Under the pieces are notes generated by a model that saw only the letters and a program-made list of their open reading frames with translations, was not told the DNA's origin and searched no databases. From Phenylobacterium sp. (GTDB lineage Bacteria; Pseudomonadota; Alphaproteobacteria; Caulobacterales; Caulobacteraceae), in assembly GCF_030698145.1 (NCBI RefSeq), contig NZ_JAUYNW010000038.1:1-60679 (forward strand): 60,679 nucleotides of DNA, written 5' to 3'. Both the position numbers and the translations under genes were made by a program. Position 1 is the first letter of the stretch, and the number at the start of each line of letters is the position of its first letter. Positions 14,300 to 22,683 of this stretch are shown in pieces.

Positions 14300-14707
14300 A
14301 TGACCGACGTCTACTCGCCGCAGAAGCGTTCGGCGGTGATGGCCCGGGTCAAGGGCAAGGGCACCACGCCCGAGCTCAAGGTCCGCAAGGCGCTGACCGC
14401 GCTCGGCGCGCGCTATCGCCTGAACCGCAAGGATCTGCCGGGGTCGCCGGACCTCGTCATGCCGGGCCGCAGGCTGGCGATCTTCGTCCACGGTTGCTTC
14501 TGGCACGGCCATGACTGCGCGCGCGGCGCCCGAGTGCCCAAGGCCAACCGCGATTATTGGGTCGGCAAGGTGGCGGGCAACCGGGCCCGCGACGTGGCCG
14601 CGTCCGAGGCCCTGGCCGCCAAGGGTTGGCGCGTCGAGACGATCTGGGAGTGCGATCTGAAGGATGGGGCGGCGCTGCGCGACCGGCTGGCGGCCCTGCT
14701 GGCCTGA
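14300..14707 (+). CDS. vsr: Very short patch repair endonuclease Vsr
   Basis: A 135-residue T:G mismatch endonuclease that nicks 5' of the T arising from deamination of 5-methylcytosine. The catalytic and zinc residues fall at the positions known for E. coli Vsr: Asp51, His64, Phe67, Trp68, His69, His71, Cys73 and a cysteine in WEC near 118. Length is typical. ATG 14300 starts at the family N-terminus (YSPQKRSAVMARVKGK) and lies 4 bases after the LytTR stop. It almost certainly serves sites made by the Dcm-type methylase at 10584-11720. Confidence 0.95.
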   Translation: MTDVYSPQKRSAVMARVKGKGTTPELKVRKALTALGARYRLNRKDLPGSPDLVMPGRRLAIFVHGCFWHGHDCARGARVPKANRDYWVGKVAGNRARDVAASEALAAKGWRVETIWECDLKDGAALRDRLAALLA

Positions 14708-14709
14708 TC

Positions 14710-15129
14710 TCAGCCGGCGGCGCGGGGATAGCTCGGCGTGTCGGCGGGAAAGTCGAGCCAGCCGTGCTTCGTCTCGGTCCAGATGGTGCGGGCCGGCGCC
14801 TGGAACGACGGGTCGGCAAAGGCCCCGACAGCGACGCAGACCAGATGGGGGACCTGCGGATTGTCCCAGTACACGGTCGAGCCGCAGGTCGGGCAGAAGT
14901 GGAAGGTGAGCGTGCCGCCGCTGTCGCCCTGGCGCTGGAACGTGCGCTCGTCGCCGGCGATCGAGACGATCTGGTCGCGTGGGAAGAAGGCGCTGGACCC
15001 GAACAGGGCGCCGGTCCGCCTCTGGCAGGCCAGGCAGTGGCAGGAGGAGACCAGGGCGGGCGGGCCGGTCAGGCTGATCCGCAGTCCGCCACAGGCGCAG
15101 GCGCCGTCATGCGGCTTGGTCGACGTCAT
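14710..15129 (-). CDS. GFA-family zinc protein
   Basis: A 139-residue protein of the GFA family, named after glutathione-dependent formaldehyde-activating enzyme, although most members have no proven activity. The zinc cysteines are visible as ACACGG (residues 11-14), SCHCLACQ (29-35) and CPTCGS near 79. Length fits the family. Convergent with vsr, with 2 bases between stops. It lies 24 bases downstream of the OsmC stop on the same strand and could be transcribed with it. Confidence 0.88.
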   Translation of the reverse strand: MTSTKPHDGACACGGLRISLTGPPALVSSCHCLACQRRTGALFGSSAFFPRDQIVSIAGDERTFQRQGDSGGTLTFHFCPTCGSTVYWDNPQVPHLVCVAVGAFADPSFQAPARTIWTETKHGWLDFPADTPSYPRAAG

Positions 15130-15153
15130 CGAGAACCTCCTGGCCGGGCCGGG

Positions 15154-15606
15154 CTAGACCACCGTCACCTCGGTGTTCACCGAATTGGCGATAAAGCATT
15201 CCTCGTGGGCCTCGTGATGCAGGTGGGCCAAGGCCGCGGCGTCGGGCGCCGCGCCCTCCCACACGATCTGTGGGTTCAGCGTCACCTTGGTCACCGCCAT
15301 TCGACCGGGGGCGATCTCCTCCATGATCCCGGAGGCGTGGTCGCGATAGGCGGTCGCCACGAACCCCGCCAGCCGCGCCTTATGCAGGAAGGTCAGCATA
15401 TGGCAGTTGGAGAGGGCGGCGATGAACATCTCCTCCGGATCGACCGCCGCCTCCACCGCCCACCTGCCCACCACGTGCGGCGAGGCCGAGGCGGGGACCA
15501 CGGTCCCGCCGTCGAAGCTTAAGGTATGGCCGCGGCTGTAGCGGCCCTTGGCGAAATCCTCGCCCTCCTTGAGCGTCCACTCGATATCGGCCGTGTAGGT
15601 CGCCAT
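15154..15606 (-). CDS. OsmC-family protein
   Basis: A 150-residue OsmC/Ohr-type protein. The fold's first redox cysteine region is ALSNCHMLTFL (Cys near residue 68) and the second is HEECFIANSV near 137, matching the two-cysteine thiol peroxidase site of OsmC proteins. The ATG overlaps the acyl-CoA dehydrogenase stop by one base (TGATG), indicating coupled translation. Likely role: removal of organic or lipid hydroperoxides alongside fatty-acid oxidation (inference). OsmC and Ohr are separate subgroups; the NCH context fits the OsmC/YhfA side. Confidence 0.88.
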   Translation of the reverse strand: MATYTADIEWTLKEGEDFAKGRYSRGHTLSFDGGTVVPASASPHVVGRWAVEAAVDPEEMFIAALSNCHMLTFLHKARLAGFVATAYRDHASGIMEEIAPGRMAVTKVTLNPQIVWEGAAPDAAALAHLHHEAHEECFIANSVNTEVTVV

Positions 15607-17393
15607 CAGAACGCCTCCGCCGGCAGGGCCATCATCAGCTCCGAGCCGGTCTTCAGCTTGGTCAGGTGGCTGTCGGCCTCGGGCAGGATGCGCTGGACGA
15701 AGTAGCGGCCGACCACCAGCTTGTTCGAATAGAACGGGTCGCTGTCGCCAGCTGCGACCTTGGCGTTCGCCGCCTTGGCGATCAGGGCCCACATGTAGGA
15801 AAGTGCGGTCAGGCCGAAGAGGTGCATGTAGTCGGTTGAGGCCGCGCCGGCGTTGTCGGGGTTCATCAGGCCGTTCTGCATCAACCACATGGTGGCGTCC
15901 TGCAGCTTGGCCTTGGCCTCGGCGAGGCCGGCGATGAAGGGCTTGAGGGCCTCGTCGTCGCCATTGGCCTCCACGAAGGCGTCGATCTCGGCGAAGAAGC
16001 TCATCACCGCCCGGCCGCCGTCGGCCGCCAGCTTGCGGCCCACCAGGTCGAGCGCCTGGACCCCGTTGGCGCCCTCGTAGATCAGGGCGATGCGGACGTC
16101 GCGCATGTACTGGCTGACCGGGAAGTGCTCGGTGTAGCCCGAGCCGCCGTGGATCTGCACGGCGTCGGAACAGATATCGAGGCCCTTGTCGGTGAGGTAG
16201 CCCTTCACCACCGGGGTCATCAGCGCCATGTAGTCGCCCGCCCGCTGGCGCACCGCCTCATCGGGGTGCGCGTGGGCCAGGTCGCCGTGCAGGGCGGTCC
16301 AGAACAGGAAGGCCCGGCCGCCCTCGATGATGGCGCGCGAGTCCATCAGCATCCGCCGCACGTCGGGATGGACGATGATCGGATCGGCGGGGCCGTCGGG
16401 GTTCTTCGGGCCGGTCAGGGAGCGGCCCTGGAGGCGTTCCTTGGCGAAGCTGGCGGCGGCCTGGTAGGCGGCCTCGGCCTGGGCCACGCCCTGCATGCCG
16501 ACCCCGATGCGGGCCTCGTTCATCATCACGAACATCAGCCGCAGGCCCTGGTTCTCCGTGCCCACCAGCCAGCCGGTCGACTCCTCGTGGCGGATCACGC
16601 AGGTGGCGTTGCCGTGGATGCCCATCTTCTCTTCCAGGCCGTCGCAATAGACGCTGTTGCGCTGGCCTGGCTTGCCCTCCGCGTCCGGAATGAACTTCGG
16701 CACGATGAACAGGCTGATGCCCCGGGTCCCCTGCGGGGCGCCTTCGATGCGGGCCAGGACGAGATGGACGATGTTCTCGGCCATGTCATGCTCGCCGCCC
16801 GAGATCCAGATCTTTCCGCCCGAGATCCTGTAGCTGCCGTCGGCCTGCGGGACCGCCTTGGTGCGCAGCAGGCCGAGGTCCGTGCCGCAGTGGGGCTCGG
16901 TCAGGTTCATGGTCCCGCCCCATTGGCCCGAGGCGAGCTTGGGCAGGTAGAGGTCCTTCTGGGCGTCCGAACCGCCGTTGAGGATCGCCGAATAGGCCCC
17001 GTGGGTCAGGCCCGGATACATGGAGAAGGCCATGTTGGCCGAGGAGCTCATCTCGGAGAACGACAGGTTCACCACATGGGGCAGGCCCTGGCCGCCATAG
17101 GCGGGCTCGGCGCCGAGCGCGGGCCAGCCGCCTTCCACCAGCTTGGCGTAGGCGTCCTTGAAGCCCGCGGGGGTGGTGACCGTGTGGTCGGGGTTCCAGG
17201 TGCAGCCCTGCTTGTCGCCGATGGCGTTGAGCGGGGCCAGCACCTCGCCCGTGAAGCGGCCGGCCTCCTCGATGATCTGCTCGACCACGTCGATGGCGGC
17301 GTCCTGGAAGCCCGGCAGGTTGGCGTAGTTCGCGATCTGCAGGACGTCGCGGAGCAGGAACACGTGATCGCGTACGGGGGGCTGGTAGGGCAT
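15606..17393 (-). CDS. Acyl-CoA dehydrogenase (long form, with C-terminal extension)
   Basis: A 595-residue flavoprotein that introduces the alpha-beta double bond into acyl-CoA in beta-oxidation. It has N-terminal, middle (LTEPHCGTDLG, ISGGKIWISGGEHD) and C-terminal ACAD domains, with the catalytic Glu in ALIYEGANGVQALDLVG near residue 440. The last 120 residues form the extra C-terminal domain found in long acyl-CoA dehydrogenases. Chain-length preference is not deducible. It follows the MerR regulator by 98 bases and precedes OsmC with a one-base overlap. The MerR gene is its likely regulator. Confidence 0.93.
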   Translation of the reverse strand: MPYQPPVRDHVFLLRDVLQIANYANLPGFQDAAIDVVEQIIEEAGRFTGEVLAPLNAIGDKQGCTWNPDHTVTTPAGFKDAYAKLVEGGWPALGAEPAYGGQGLPHVVNLSFSEMSSSANMAFSMYPGLTHGAYSAILNGGSDAQKDLYLPKLASGQWGGTMNLTEPHCGTDLGLLRTKAVPQADGSYRISGGKIWISGGEHDMAENIVHLVLARIEGAPQGTRGISLFIVPKFIPDAEGKPGQRNSVYCDGLEEKMGIHGNATCVIRHEESTGWLVGTENQGLRLMFVMMNEARIGVGMQGVAQAEAAYQAAASFAKERLQGRSLTGPKNPDGPADPIIVHPDVRRMLMDSRAIIEGGRAFLFWTALHGDLAHAHPDEAVRQRAGDYMALMTPVVKGYLTDKGLDICSDAVQIHGGSGYTEHFPVSQYMRDVRIALIYEGANGVQALDLVGRKLAADGGRAVMSFFAEIDAFVEANGDDEALKPFIAGLAEAKAKLQDATMWLMQNGLMNPDNAGAASTDYMHLFGLTALSYMWALIAKAANAKVAAGDSDPFYSNKLVVGRYFVQRILPEADSHLTKLKTGSELMMALPAEAF

Positions 17394-17491
17394 GTCCGCT
17401 CCGATTGGGACGAAGAAGGGCTCGCAGCGCGCCGCGAGCCCTTCAGATAGCGCGAGGCGCGACGCCGCCGAAGCCTATTTGGCCTGTTCGT

Positions 17492-17965
17492 CTACTTGGC
17501 GTGTTCCAAGTCGCCCAGGCGTTCGCGCAGCACCTGGTCGTAGTCGGCGGCGCGCGGCAGCAGGTCGGGCCGCGTGGCGGCCAGGTGGGCCTCCAGGGCG
17601 TCGCAACCGGCGCGGAGTTGGCTGATGGCCTGGTCGATGTCGTGGCGCTGGGCCTCCAGCGCCACGATCCGCTCGCGGAACTTGGTCAGCGACTTGGCGT
17701 TCTGGGCCGCCCCGCCGTCGTCCAGTTCGTAGAGGTCGAGAATCTCGCCGATCTCGGCCAGGGCCAGGCCCACGCGCTTGCCGCGCAGGATCAGCTGCAG
17801 TCGCGCGCGATCCTTGTAGGAATAGACCCGGTTCATGCCGTCGCGGGCCGGGGCGAGCAGCCCCTTGTCCTCATAGAAGCGCAGGGCGCGCGGCGTGCAT
17901 TTGAATTCCAGGCAGAGCTGGCGGATGGAGAAGGTGCGGTTCGGCCGGCGAAGGTCTGCGGGCAT
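17492..17965 (-). CDS. MerR-family transcriptional regulator of acyl-CoA oxidation (LiuR-like)
   Basis: A 157-residue MerR-type protein. The winged helix-turn-helix is at the N-terminus (FSIRQLCLEF, TPRALRFYEDKGLL, RVYSYKDRARLQLIL), followed by a dimerising coiled coil (about 85-125). It lacks the C-terminal cysteines of metal-sensing MerR members, which fits the fatty-acid or branched-chain regulators such as LiuR. It sits upstream of an acyl-CoA dehydrogenase, and a promoter with a stretched spacer lies at 18004-18033, as MerR proteins require. Confidence 0.88.
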   Translation of the reverse strand: MPADLRRPNRTFSIRQLCLEFKCTPRALRFYEDKGLLAPARDGMNRVYSYKDRARLQLILRGKRVGLALAEIGEILDLYELDDGGAAQNAKSLTKFRERIVALEAQRHDIDQAISQLRAGCDALEAHLAATRPDLLPRAADYDQVLRERLGDLEHAK

Positions 17966-18003
17966 GGGCGTCCTCCCTGGACGCTTAAGTTTCTATTCCT
18001 GAC

Positions 18004-18033
18004 AGTGTAAAAGCACGCTTCCGTTTACGTCAA
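18004..18033 (-). promoter_or_regulatory. Promoter with 18-base spacer and operator-like sequence for the MerR-acyl-CoA dehydrogenase unit
   Basis: On the minus strand, TTGACG (18033-18028) and TACACT (18009-18004) are separated by 18 bases. The upstream half TTGACGTAAACG resembles operators of MerR-type fatty-acid regulators. It lies 39 bases upstream of the MerR start codon, so autoregulation is likely. Hexamers were judged by eye. Confidence 0.55.
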
Positions 18034-18070
18034 GGTGATCGTTGGTAACCTGAGCGTGAGCGCCGGCCGG

Positions 18071-18439
18071 TCAAGTCTCGACGACGCCCTTGCCAACGGG
18101 GGTCAGAGACAGAATGGCGAGCTTCACGTGCTGCCAGGCGAAGGGGATGCCGATGATGGTCACCGCCAATCCCGCGGCCAGGATGATGTGGTGCAGCGCC
18201 AGCCACCAGCCGGCCAGGACGAACCAGAGGATGTTCAGGAGCAAGCTGGCGGCGCCCGTGTCGCGGTCGACGATGGTTTTGCCGAACGGCCAATAGCTGA
18301 AGCCGGCGATGCGGAAGGCCGCCGGGGTCCACGGCAGGCCGATGATGGTGATCGCCAGGATCGCCCCGGCGATCAGCCACAGGGTGCCGGAGATCCAGCC
18401 GCCGAGGATGAACCAGAGTAGGTTGAGCAACAGTCGCAT
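18071..18439 (-). CDS. yccF: YccF-family inner membrane protein
   Basis: A 122-residue membrane protein with two copies of the YccF (DUF307) motif: LLLNLLWFILGGW at the N-terminus and LLLNILWFVLAGWW near residue 68, each followed by hydrophobic helices and a GLPW/GIPF turn. Function is unknown in this family. ATG 18439 has GGAG 9 bases upstream; the frame extends further but without support. It starts 51 bases after the lysyl-tRNA synthetase stop and may be cotranscribed. Confidence 0.9.
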   Translation of the reverse strand: MRLLLNLLWFILGGWISGTLWLIAGAILAITIIGLPWTPAAFRIAGFSYWPFGKTIVDRDTGAASLLLNILWFVLAGWWLALHHIILAAGLAVTIIGIPFAWQHVKLAILSLTPVGKGVVET

Positions 18440-18489
18440 CGGGTCGGCTCCGCTGATGGCGACCCGTACCACGGACCGCTCGCGAACCC

Positions 18490-20184
18490 CTAGCTCACCA
18501 GCTCGCCGGCCAGGGCCCGCTCGATGAGGGCGACGGTGCGGTCGAGGCCGAAGATGGCCGCGAAGGAGCCGAAGCGTGGTCCCTGGCTCTGGCCCAGCAG
18601 CACCTCGTAGAGCGCCTGGAACCAGCCGCGCAGCGGCTCGAAGCCCGCGACCTTGCCGGCCTCGAACACCTCGTTCTGAATGGCCTCGGCGTCGGCGCCG
18701 GCCGGCAGGGCCTTGAAGCGGGCGACCAGGTCGGCCATGGCGGCGCGCTCCTTGGCGTCCGGTTCACGGAACCGCTTCGAGGGCTTCACGAAGTCCTCGT
18801 AGTAGTTGATCGCGAAGTCGGAGAGCCGGTCGAGCAGGGGCTCGCTCTGCGGCGTGGCGCCGGGGATGTAGTTGCGGATGAAGCCCCAGAGGATCTCCTT
18901 GGTCGAGGCGTCCGCGGCCGAGACCAGGTTCAGGAGCAGGGAGAAGCTGACCGGCGAGCCCTTTTCCGGCGGCTGGCCGCCGTGTACGTGCCAGGCCGGA
19001 TTGTCGATGGCAGGGCCGTTGGCGCCCTCCGCCCGGGCGCGGTTATAGGCGTCCAGCTGCTGGAGATATTCGTCGGTCGCCTTGGGGATGACGTCGAAAT
19101 AGAGCCGCTTGGCCGACTTGGGCGACTGGTAGTTGTAATAGGCCAGGCTCTCGGGCGCGCCGTAGCGCAGCCACTCCTCCATGGTCAGGCCATTGCCCTT
19201 GGTCTTGGAGATCTTCTGGTTGTTCTCGTCCATGAAGAGCTCGTAGTGGAACCCGGCCGGCGGGGTCCCGCCCAGCACCTTGCAGACCTGGTTCGACAGC
19301 CGGACACTGTCGATCAGGTCCTTGCCGGACATCTCATAATCGACCTCAAGCGCGGTCCAGCGCAGGGCCCAGTCCGGCCGCCATTGCAGCTTCACGTGGC
19401 CGCCGGTCACCGGGACCTCGGCCAGGCTTCCGTCCTCGTCGCGGAACACGATGGTCCCGCGGTCCAGGTGTCGCTCGAGGGTCGGCACATAGAGCACCCG
19501 CCCGGTCTTGGGGCTGATCGGGATGAAGGGCGAATAGGTCGCCCGCCGCTCCTCGCCCAGCGACGGCAGCATGATCTTCTGGATGGCGTCGAAGCGCTCC
19601 AGGGCGATCAGCAGGGTCGCGTCGAACCGGCCGTCACGATAGCAGTCGGTGGCCGAGGCGAACTCGTAGTCGAAGCCGAAGCCGTCGAGGAAGGCCCGCA
19701 GCCGCGCGTTGTTGTGCGCCCCGAAGCTCTCATGCGTGCCGTAGGGGTCGCGGACCACGGTCAGCGGCTTGTCCAGGTCCTCGGCCAGCAGGTCGGCGTT
19801 GGGCAGGTTCGGCGGGATTTTGCGCAGGCCGTCCATGTCGTCGCTGAAGGCGATCAGCCGGGTGGGGATGGCATCGTCGGTCAGACCTCGGAAGGCGACG
19901 CGGACCATGGTGGTGCGGGCCACCTCGCCGAAGGTGCCCAGGTGCGGCAGGCCGGAGGGACCATAACCGGTTTCGAACACCACCGGCTTCAGCAGGGCCG
20001 GGAATGTCGCGACGGCCTGCGCGGCCTTGCCCTCGCCGATCAGGCTGGCGGCCAGGTCGCGCTCGCCGTCGGTCAGGCGCAGGCGCAGGATGCGGTCGAG
20101 CAGCAGGCGGGCCTGTTCGAAGGGCCAGCTCTTAGCGTCGCGGGCTTGCTGGGAGAGGCCTTGCAGGGTGTTGGTCACGGACAT
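18490..20184 (-). CDS. lysS: Lysyl-tRNA synthetase, class I
   Basis: A 564-residue class I lysine-tRNA ligase, unrelated in fold to the class II enzyme of most bacteria. The HIGH-type motif is PHLGTFGE (His81) and the KMSKS-type motif KISKTKGNG is at 324-332. Class I LysRS is known from archaea, spirochaetes and most alphaproteobacteria, so it supports the taxonomic call. Length is typical (about 530-560). It lies upstream of yccF and is divergent from the PhnD-like gene across 118 bases. Confidence 0.95.
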   Translation of the reverse strand: MSVTNTLQGLSQQARDAKSWPFEQARLLLDRILRLRLTDGERDLAASLIGEGKAAQAVATFPALLKPVVFETGYGPSGLPHLGTFGEVARTTMVRVAFRGLTDDAIPTRLIAFSDDMDGLRKIPPNLPNADLLAEDLDKPLTVVRDPYGTHESFGAHNNARLRAFLDGFGFDYEFASATDCYRDGRFDATLLIALERFDAIQKIMLPSLGEERRATYSPFIPISPKTGRVLYVPTLERHLDRGTIVFRDEDGSLAEVPVTGGHVKLQWRPDWALRWTALEVDYEMSGKDLIDSVRLSNQVCKVLGGTPPAGFHYELFMDENNQKISKTKGNGLTMEEWLRYGAPESLAYYNYQSPKSAKRLYFDVIPKATDEYLQQLDAYNRARAEGANGPAIDNPAWHVHGGQPPEKGSPVSFSLLLNLVSAADASTKEILWGFIRNYIPGATPQSEPLLDRLSDFAINYYEDFVKPSKRFREPDAKERAAMADLVARFKALPAGADAEAIQNEVFEAGKVAGFEPLRGWFQALYEVLLGQSQGPRFGSFAAIFGLDRTVALIERALAGELVS

Positions 20185-20302
20185 GGGCGGGCCGTAGCGC
20201 CCTAAGCCCCTCGCCTCAAGCGGACTTTTCGGCTCATCTCCGTCGCGAGCCTGTCACGGACGCCGCCGAAACTAGCGCCTTGGCCGCATATGGGGACGAC
20301 GA

Positions 20303-21295
20303 ATGATCGCACGGCGCACGGTTCTGGCCCTTCCCCTGGCGCTCGCCGCCTGCGCCGAACCGGCGGAGAAGAAGCCCGCCGCGCCGACCGTGCTCAACTT
20401 CTCGATCATGTCGACCGAGGGCCGCCAGACCATGATGGCCGACTGGGGTCCTTTCCTGGCCGAGATGGAAAAGCAGATCGGCATTCCGGTGAAGCCGTTC
20501 TTCGGGACCAACTACACCTCGTTGATCGAGGCCATGCGCTTCCGGCAGACCGATATGGGCTGGTTCACCAACCAGTCGGGGCTGGAGGCGGTGCGCCGCG
20601 CCAATGGCGAGGTCTTCGCTCGCACGGTGAAGCCCAACGGGCCCGACGGCTACCAGGCGGTGATCATCGTCAAGAAGGGGTCGGGGATCACGCTGGAGAA
20701 GCTGCTGGCCTGCGACAAGAGCCTGGACTTCGGCATGGGCGACGCCAAGTCGACCTCCGGCACGCTGGCGCCCATGACCTACCTGTTCTCGCCGCGCGGG
20801 GTCGATCCCAACGCCTGCTTCAAGACCCTGCGCTCGGCCAACCATGAGGCCAACCTGTTCTCGGTGGCCCAAGGCCTGCTGGACGCGGCCACCAACAACA
20901 CCGCCTCCATGGAGCGGATGGGCATGATCGAGACTGATATGGCCCGCAACACGCTCAAGAACGTCGAGGTGATCTGGACCTCGCCGACAATTCCGGAGGA
21001 TCCGATGGTCCGCCGCAAGGACCTGGACCCGGCGCTCAAGGCCAAGATCGACGCCTTCATGTTCAGCTACGGGGTCGGCGAAGGCCCGGAGGCCGTGCGC
21101 CAGCGCAAGATCCTCGAACGCATCCAGACCAAGCCCTTCGTCCGCGCCGACGACAGCCACCTGCTGCCGGTGCGCGAGATGGAGGCCGCCGGCCAGCTCA
21201 TCCTCGCCAAACGCAAGGGCGACGCCCCGGCCACGGCGGCGGCGCAGGCCGAGCTCGCGAAGATCGCCGCCGAGAAGAAGGCGCTGGGGCTCTAG
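20303..21295 (+). CDS. PhnD-like phosphate/phosphonate substrate-binding lipoprotein
   Basis: A 330-residue periplasmic binding protein. The lipobox LALAAC places the acylated Cys at residue 17. The rest matches PhnD/PtxB-type proteins: FSIMSTEGR, the conserved [14 protein letters not shown] region, and [21 protein letters not shown], where Ser/Thr residues bind the oxyanion. GGGGA lies 6-10 bases upstream of ATG 20303. No PhnC ATPase or PhnE permease is adjacent, so it is an orphan binding protein in this window. The ligand could be phosphonate, phosphite or phosphate. Confidence 0.88.
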   Translation: MIARRTVLALPLALAACAEPAEKKPAAPTVLNFSIMSTEGRQTMMADWGPFLAEMEKQIGIPVKPFFGTNYTSLIEAMRFRQTDMGWFTNQSGLEAVRRANGEVFARTVKPNGPDGYQAVIIVKKGSGITLEKLLACDKSLDFGMGDAKSTSGTLAPMTYLFSPRGVDPNACFKTLRSANHEANLFSVAQGLLDAATNNTASMERMGMIETDMARNTLKNVEVIWTSPTIPEDPMVRRKDLDPALKAKIDAFMFSYGVGEGPEAVRQRKILERIQTKPFVRADDSHLLPVREMEAAGQLILAKRKGDAPATAAAQAELAKIAAEKKALGL

Positions 21296-21365
21296 GCCGG
21301 AACCCAACCGCCACCTTGGGCGTCATTCTCTCCGAACTGGGCTCCGAGCTGGAGAGGACGCCGCC

Positions 21366-21746
21366 ATGAACCTGCTGATCGCCAAACGCGCGCTGGGGCT
21401 GCTTTCCATCGGGCTGGGCGTGATCGCCGTCGCCTCGCCCGAGCGGGTGTCGCGGTTCTTCGGGCTGAAGTTCGAGGACGGGGCGATGAGCGCCTTCGGG
21501 GCCCGGGAGATCGCGTCGGGCGCAGGCCTGCTGTCGCCGGTCAAGCCCGGCCCCTGGTTCTGGATGCGGGTCGGCGGCGATGTCATGGACATCACCGCCC
21601 TGGCCCGCGCCATGGACCGCAGCAATCCGCGCCGGAAGTACGCGATCGCCGCCCTGGTCACCGTCGCCGCCATCGCCATCCTCGACATCGCCATGGCCGC
21701 GGAGGCGACGATGAACAAGCGCGAGAACGCGCAGGCGGCGGCCTAG
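21366..21746 (+). CDS. Small membrane protein (DUF4267-like / cyclase-associated type)
   Basis: A 126-residue protein with three predicted helices (residues 9-25, about 45-60 and 93-115). It contains ERVSRFFGL, GAREIASGAGLL and WFWMRVGGDVMDI, a pattern seen in short membrane proteins of the DUF4267 / cyclase-dehydrase neighbourhood. GAGAGGA lies about 8 bases upstream of the ATG. No function can be given. It ends 4 bases before the convergent thioesterase stop. Confidence 0.75.
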   Translation: MNLLIAKRALGLLSIGLGVIAVASPERVSRFFGLKFEDGAMSAFGAREIASGAGLLSPVKPGPWFWMRVGGDVMDITALARAMDRSNPRRKYAIAALVTVAAIAILDIAMAAEATMNKRENAQAAA

Positions 21747-21750
21747 CGGA

Positions 21751-22167
21751 TTAGGTGTCGCCCGCCAGCAGGAAATGGCCGCGCAGGGCGGCGATGGGCT
21801 TGGCGCGGGCTTCCTGCCAGGCCTCCACATGCACATTGGCGATCTGGCGGCCGATCTTGCGCACGTCGGCGCGGGCGTAGGTGGTCTGGGCCTTGCCCGG
21901 GCGCAGGTACTCGATGGTCACGTCAATCGTCTTGTGCACCCGCGGGCTCTGGGCGGTCAGCGAGAGCTGCGACAGGGCCGCCATCTCCATGAAGGCGCCG
22001 ATCACCCCGCCGTGCAGGGCGGGCATAAACGTGTTGCCGATCAGGTGCGGGGCGAAGGGCAGGATGGCGGTCATCTCGTCGCCGGCCAGCTCGGCGCGCA
22101 TGCCGAGGAAGCGCACATAGGGCACGCGGGCGAGGAAGGCCTGCAGGCGTTCGGCGGGATCGCTCAC
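21751..22167 (-). CDS. PaaI-family acyl-CoA thioesterase (second of a pair)
   Basis: A 138-residue hotdog-fold protein of the PaaI group, which hydrolyses acyl- or arylacyl-CoA thioesters. The family signature is MPALHGGVIGAFMEMAAL near residue 48, with the strand IEYLRPGKAQTTYARA near 86. The start is GTG and overlaps the upstream thioesterase stop by 4 bases (GTGA), so the two are translationally coupled and may form a heteromer (inference). Confidence 0.88.
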   Translation of the reverse strand: MSDPAERLQAFLARVPYVRFLGMRAELAGDEMTAILPFAPHLIGNTFMPALHGGVIGAFMEMAALSQLSLTAQSPRVHKTIDVTIEYLRPGKAQTTYARADVRKIGRQIANVHVEAWQEARAKPIAALRGHFLLAGDT

Positions 22168-22622
22168 GGCTTTGCCGGTTCTTCAGGCCGCTTCAGCACG
22201 AAGGCCGCCTGGGCCGTGGCGATCGGGTCGGCCGGGTCGGTGTCGAAGGCCTGGGCGCGGACGAAGGCGATGGAGCGGGTGATCTTGTAGCAATGGGCCT
22301 GGGCGGTGACGCCGGCGCGCGGCGCGGCGGGGCGCATATAGTCGATGCGCAGGTCCAGGGTGGCGGTGGAGAAGGCGGTGACCTTGCCCATCATGGACGA
22401 GGTTATCGCCAGTCCGCAGCAGTGGTCGAGGAGGGCGGTGACCACCCCTCCGGCGATGACCCCGGTGTCGGGATCGCCGACCAGGTCTTCGCGCCAGGGG
22501 GTGAAGATGGAGCCATGTCCGGGCTCGACGGTTACAAGTTCGAAGCCGAGGGCGGAGGCCTGGGGCACGGATTGCACCATGTTCCTAGCCAACTCGCGAA
22601 GGGCCTCTGGGAATGTGGTCAT
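22164..22622 (-). CDS. PaaI-family acyl-CoA thioesterase (first of a pair)
   Basis: A 152-residue hotdog-fold protein. The usual signature is here VIAGGVVTALLDHCCGLAI (near residue 55), with Ala-Gly replacing the common Leu/His-Gly, followed by STATLDLRIDYMRPAAPR. The missing histidine before the GG pair may weaken or change catalysis. It overlaps the downstream thioesterase by 4 bases. The two proteins are clearly diverged from one another, so this is an old duplication or a dedicated pair. Confidence 0.85.
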   Translation of the reverse strand: MTTFPEALRELARNMVQSVPQASALGFELVTVEPGHGSIFTPWREDLVGDPDTGVIAGGVVTALLDHCCGLAITSSMMGKVTAFSTATLDLRIDYMRPAAPRAGVTAQAHCYKITRSIAFVRAQAFDTDPADPIATAQAAFVLKRPEEPAKP

Positions 22623-22683
22623 TCCCCAGGTGTGAGGCGCCTCCGCCTATCGGTCAACGTGACGGAAGGTCAAGGCCTCCACC

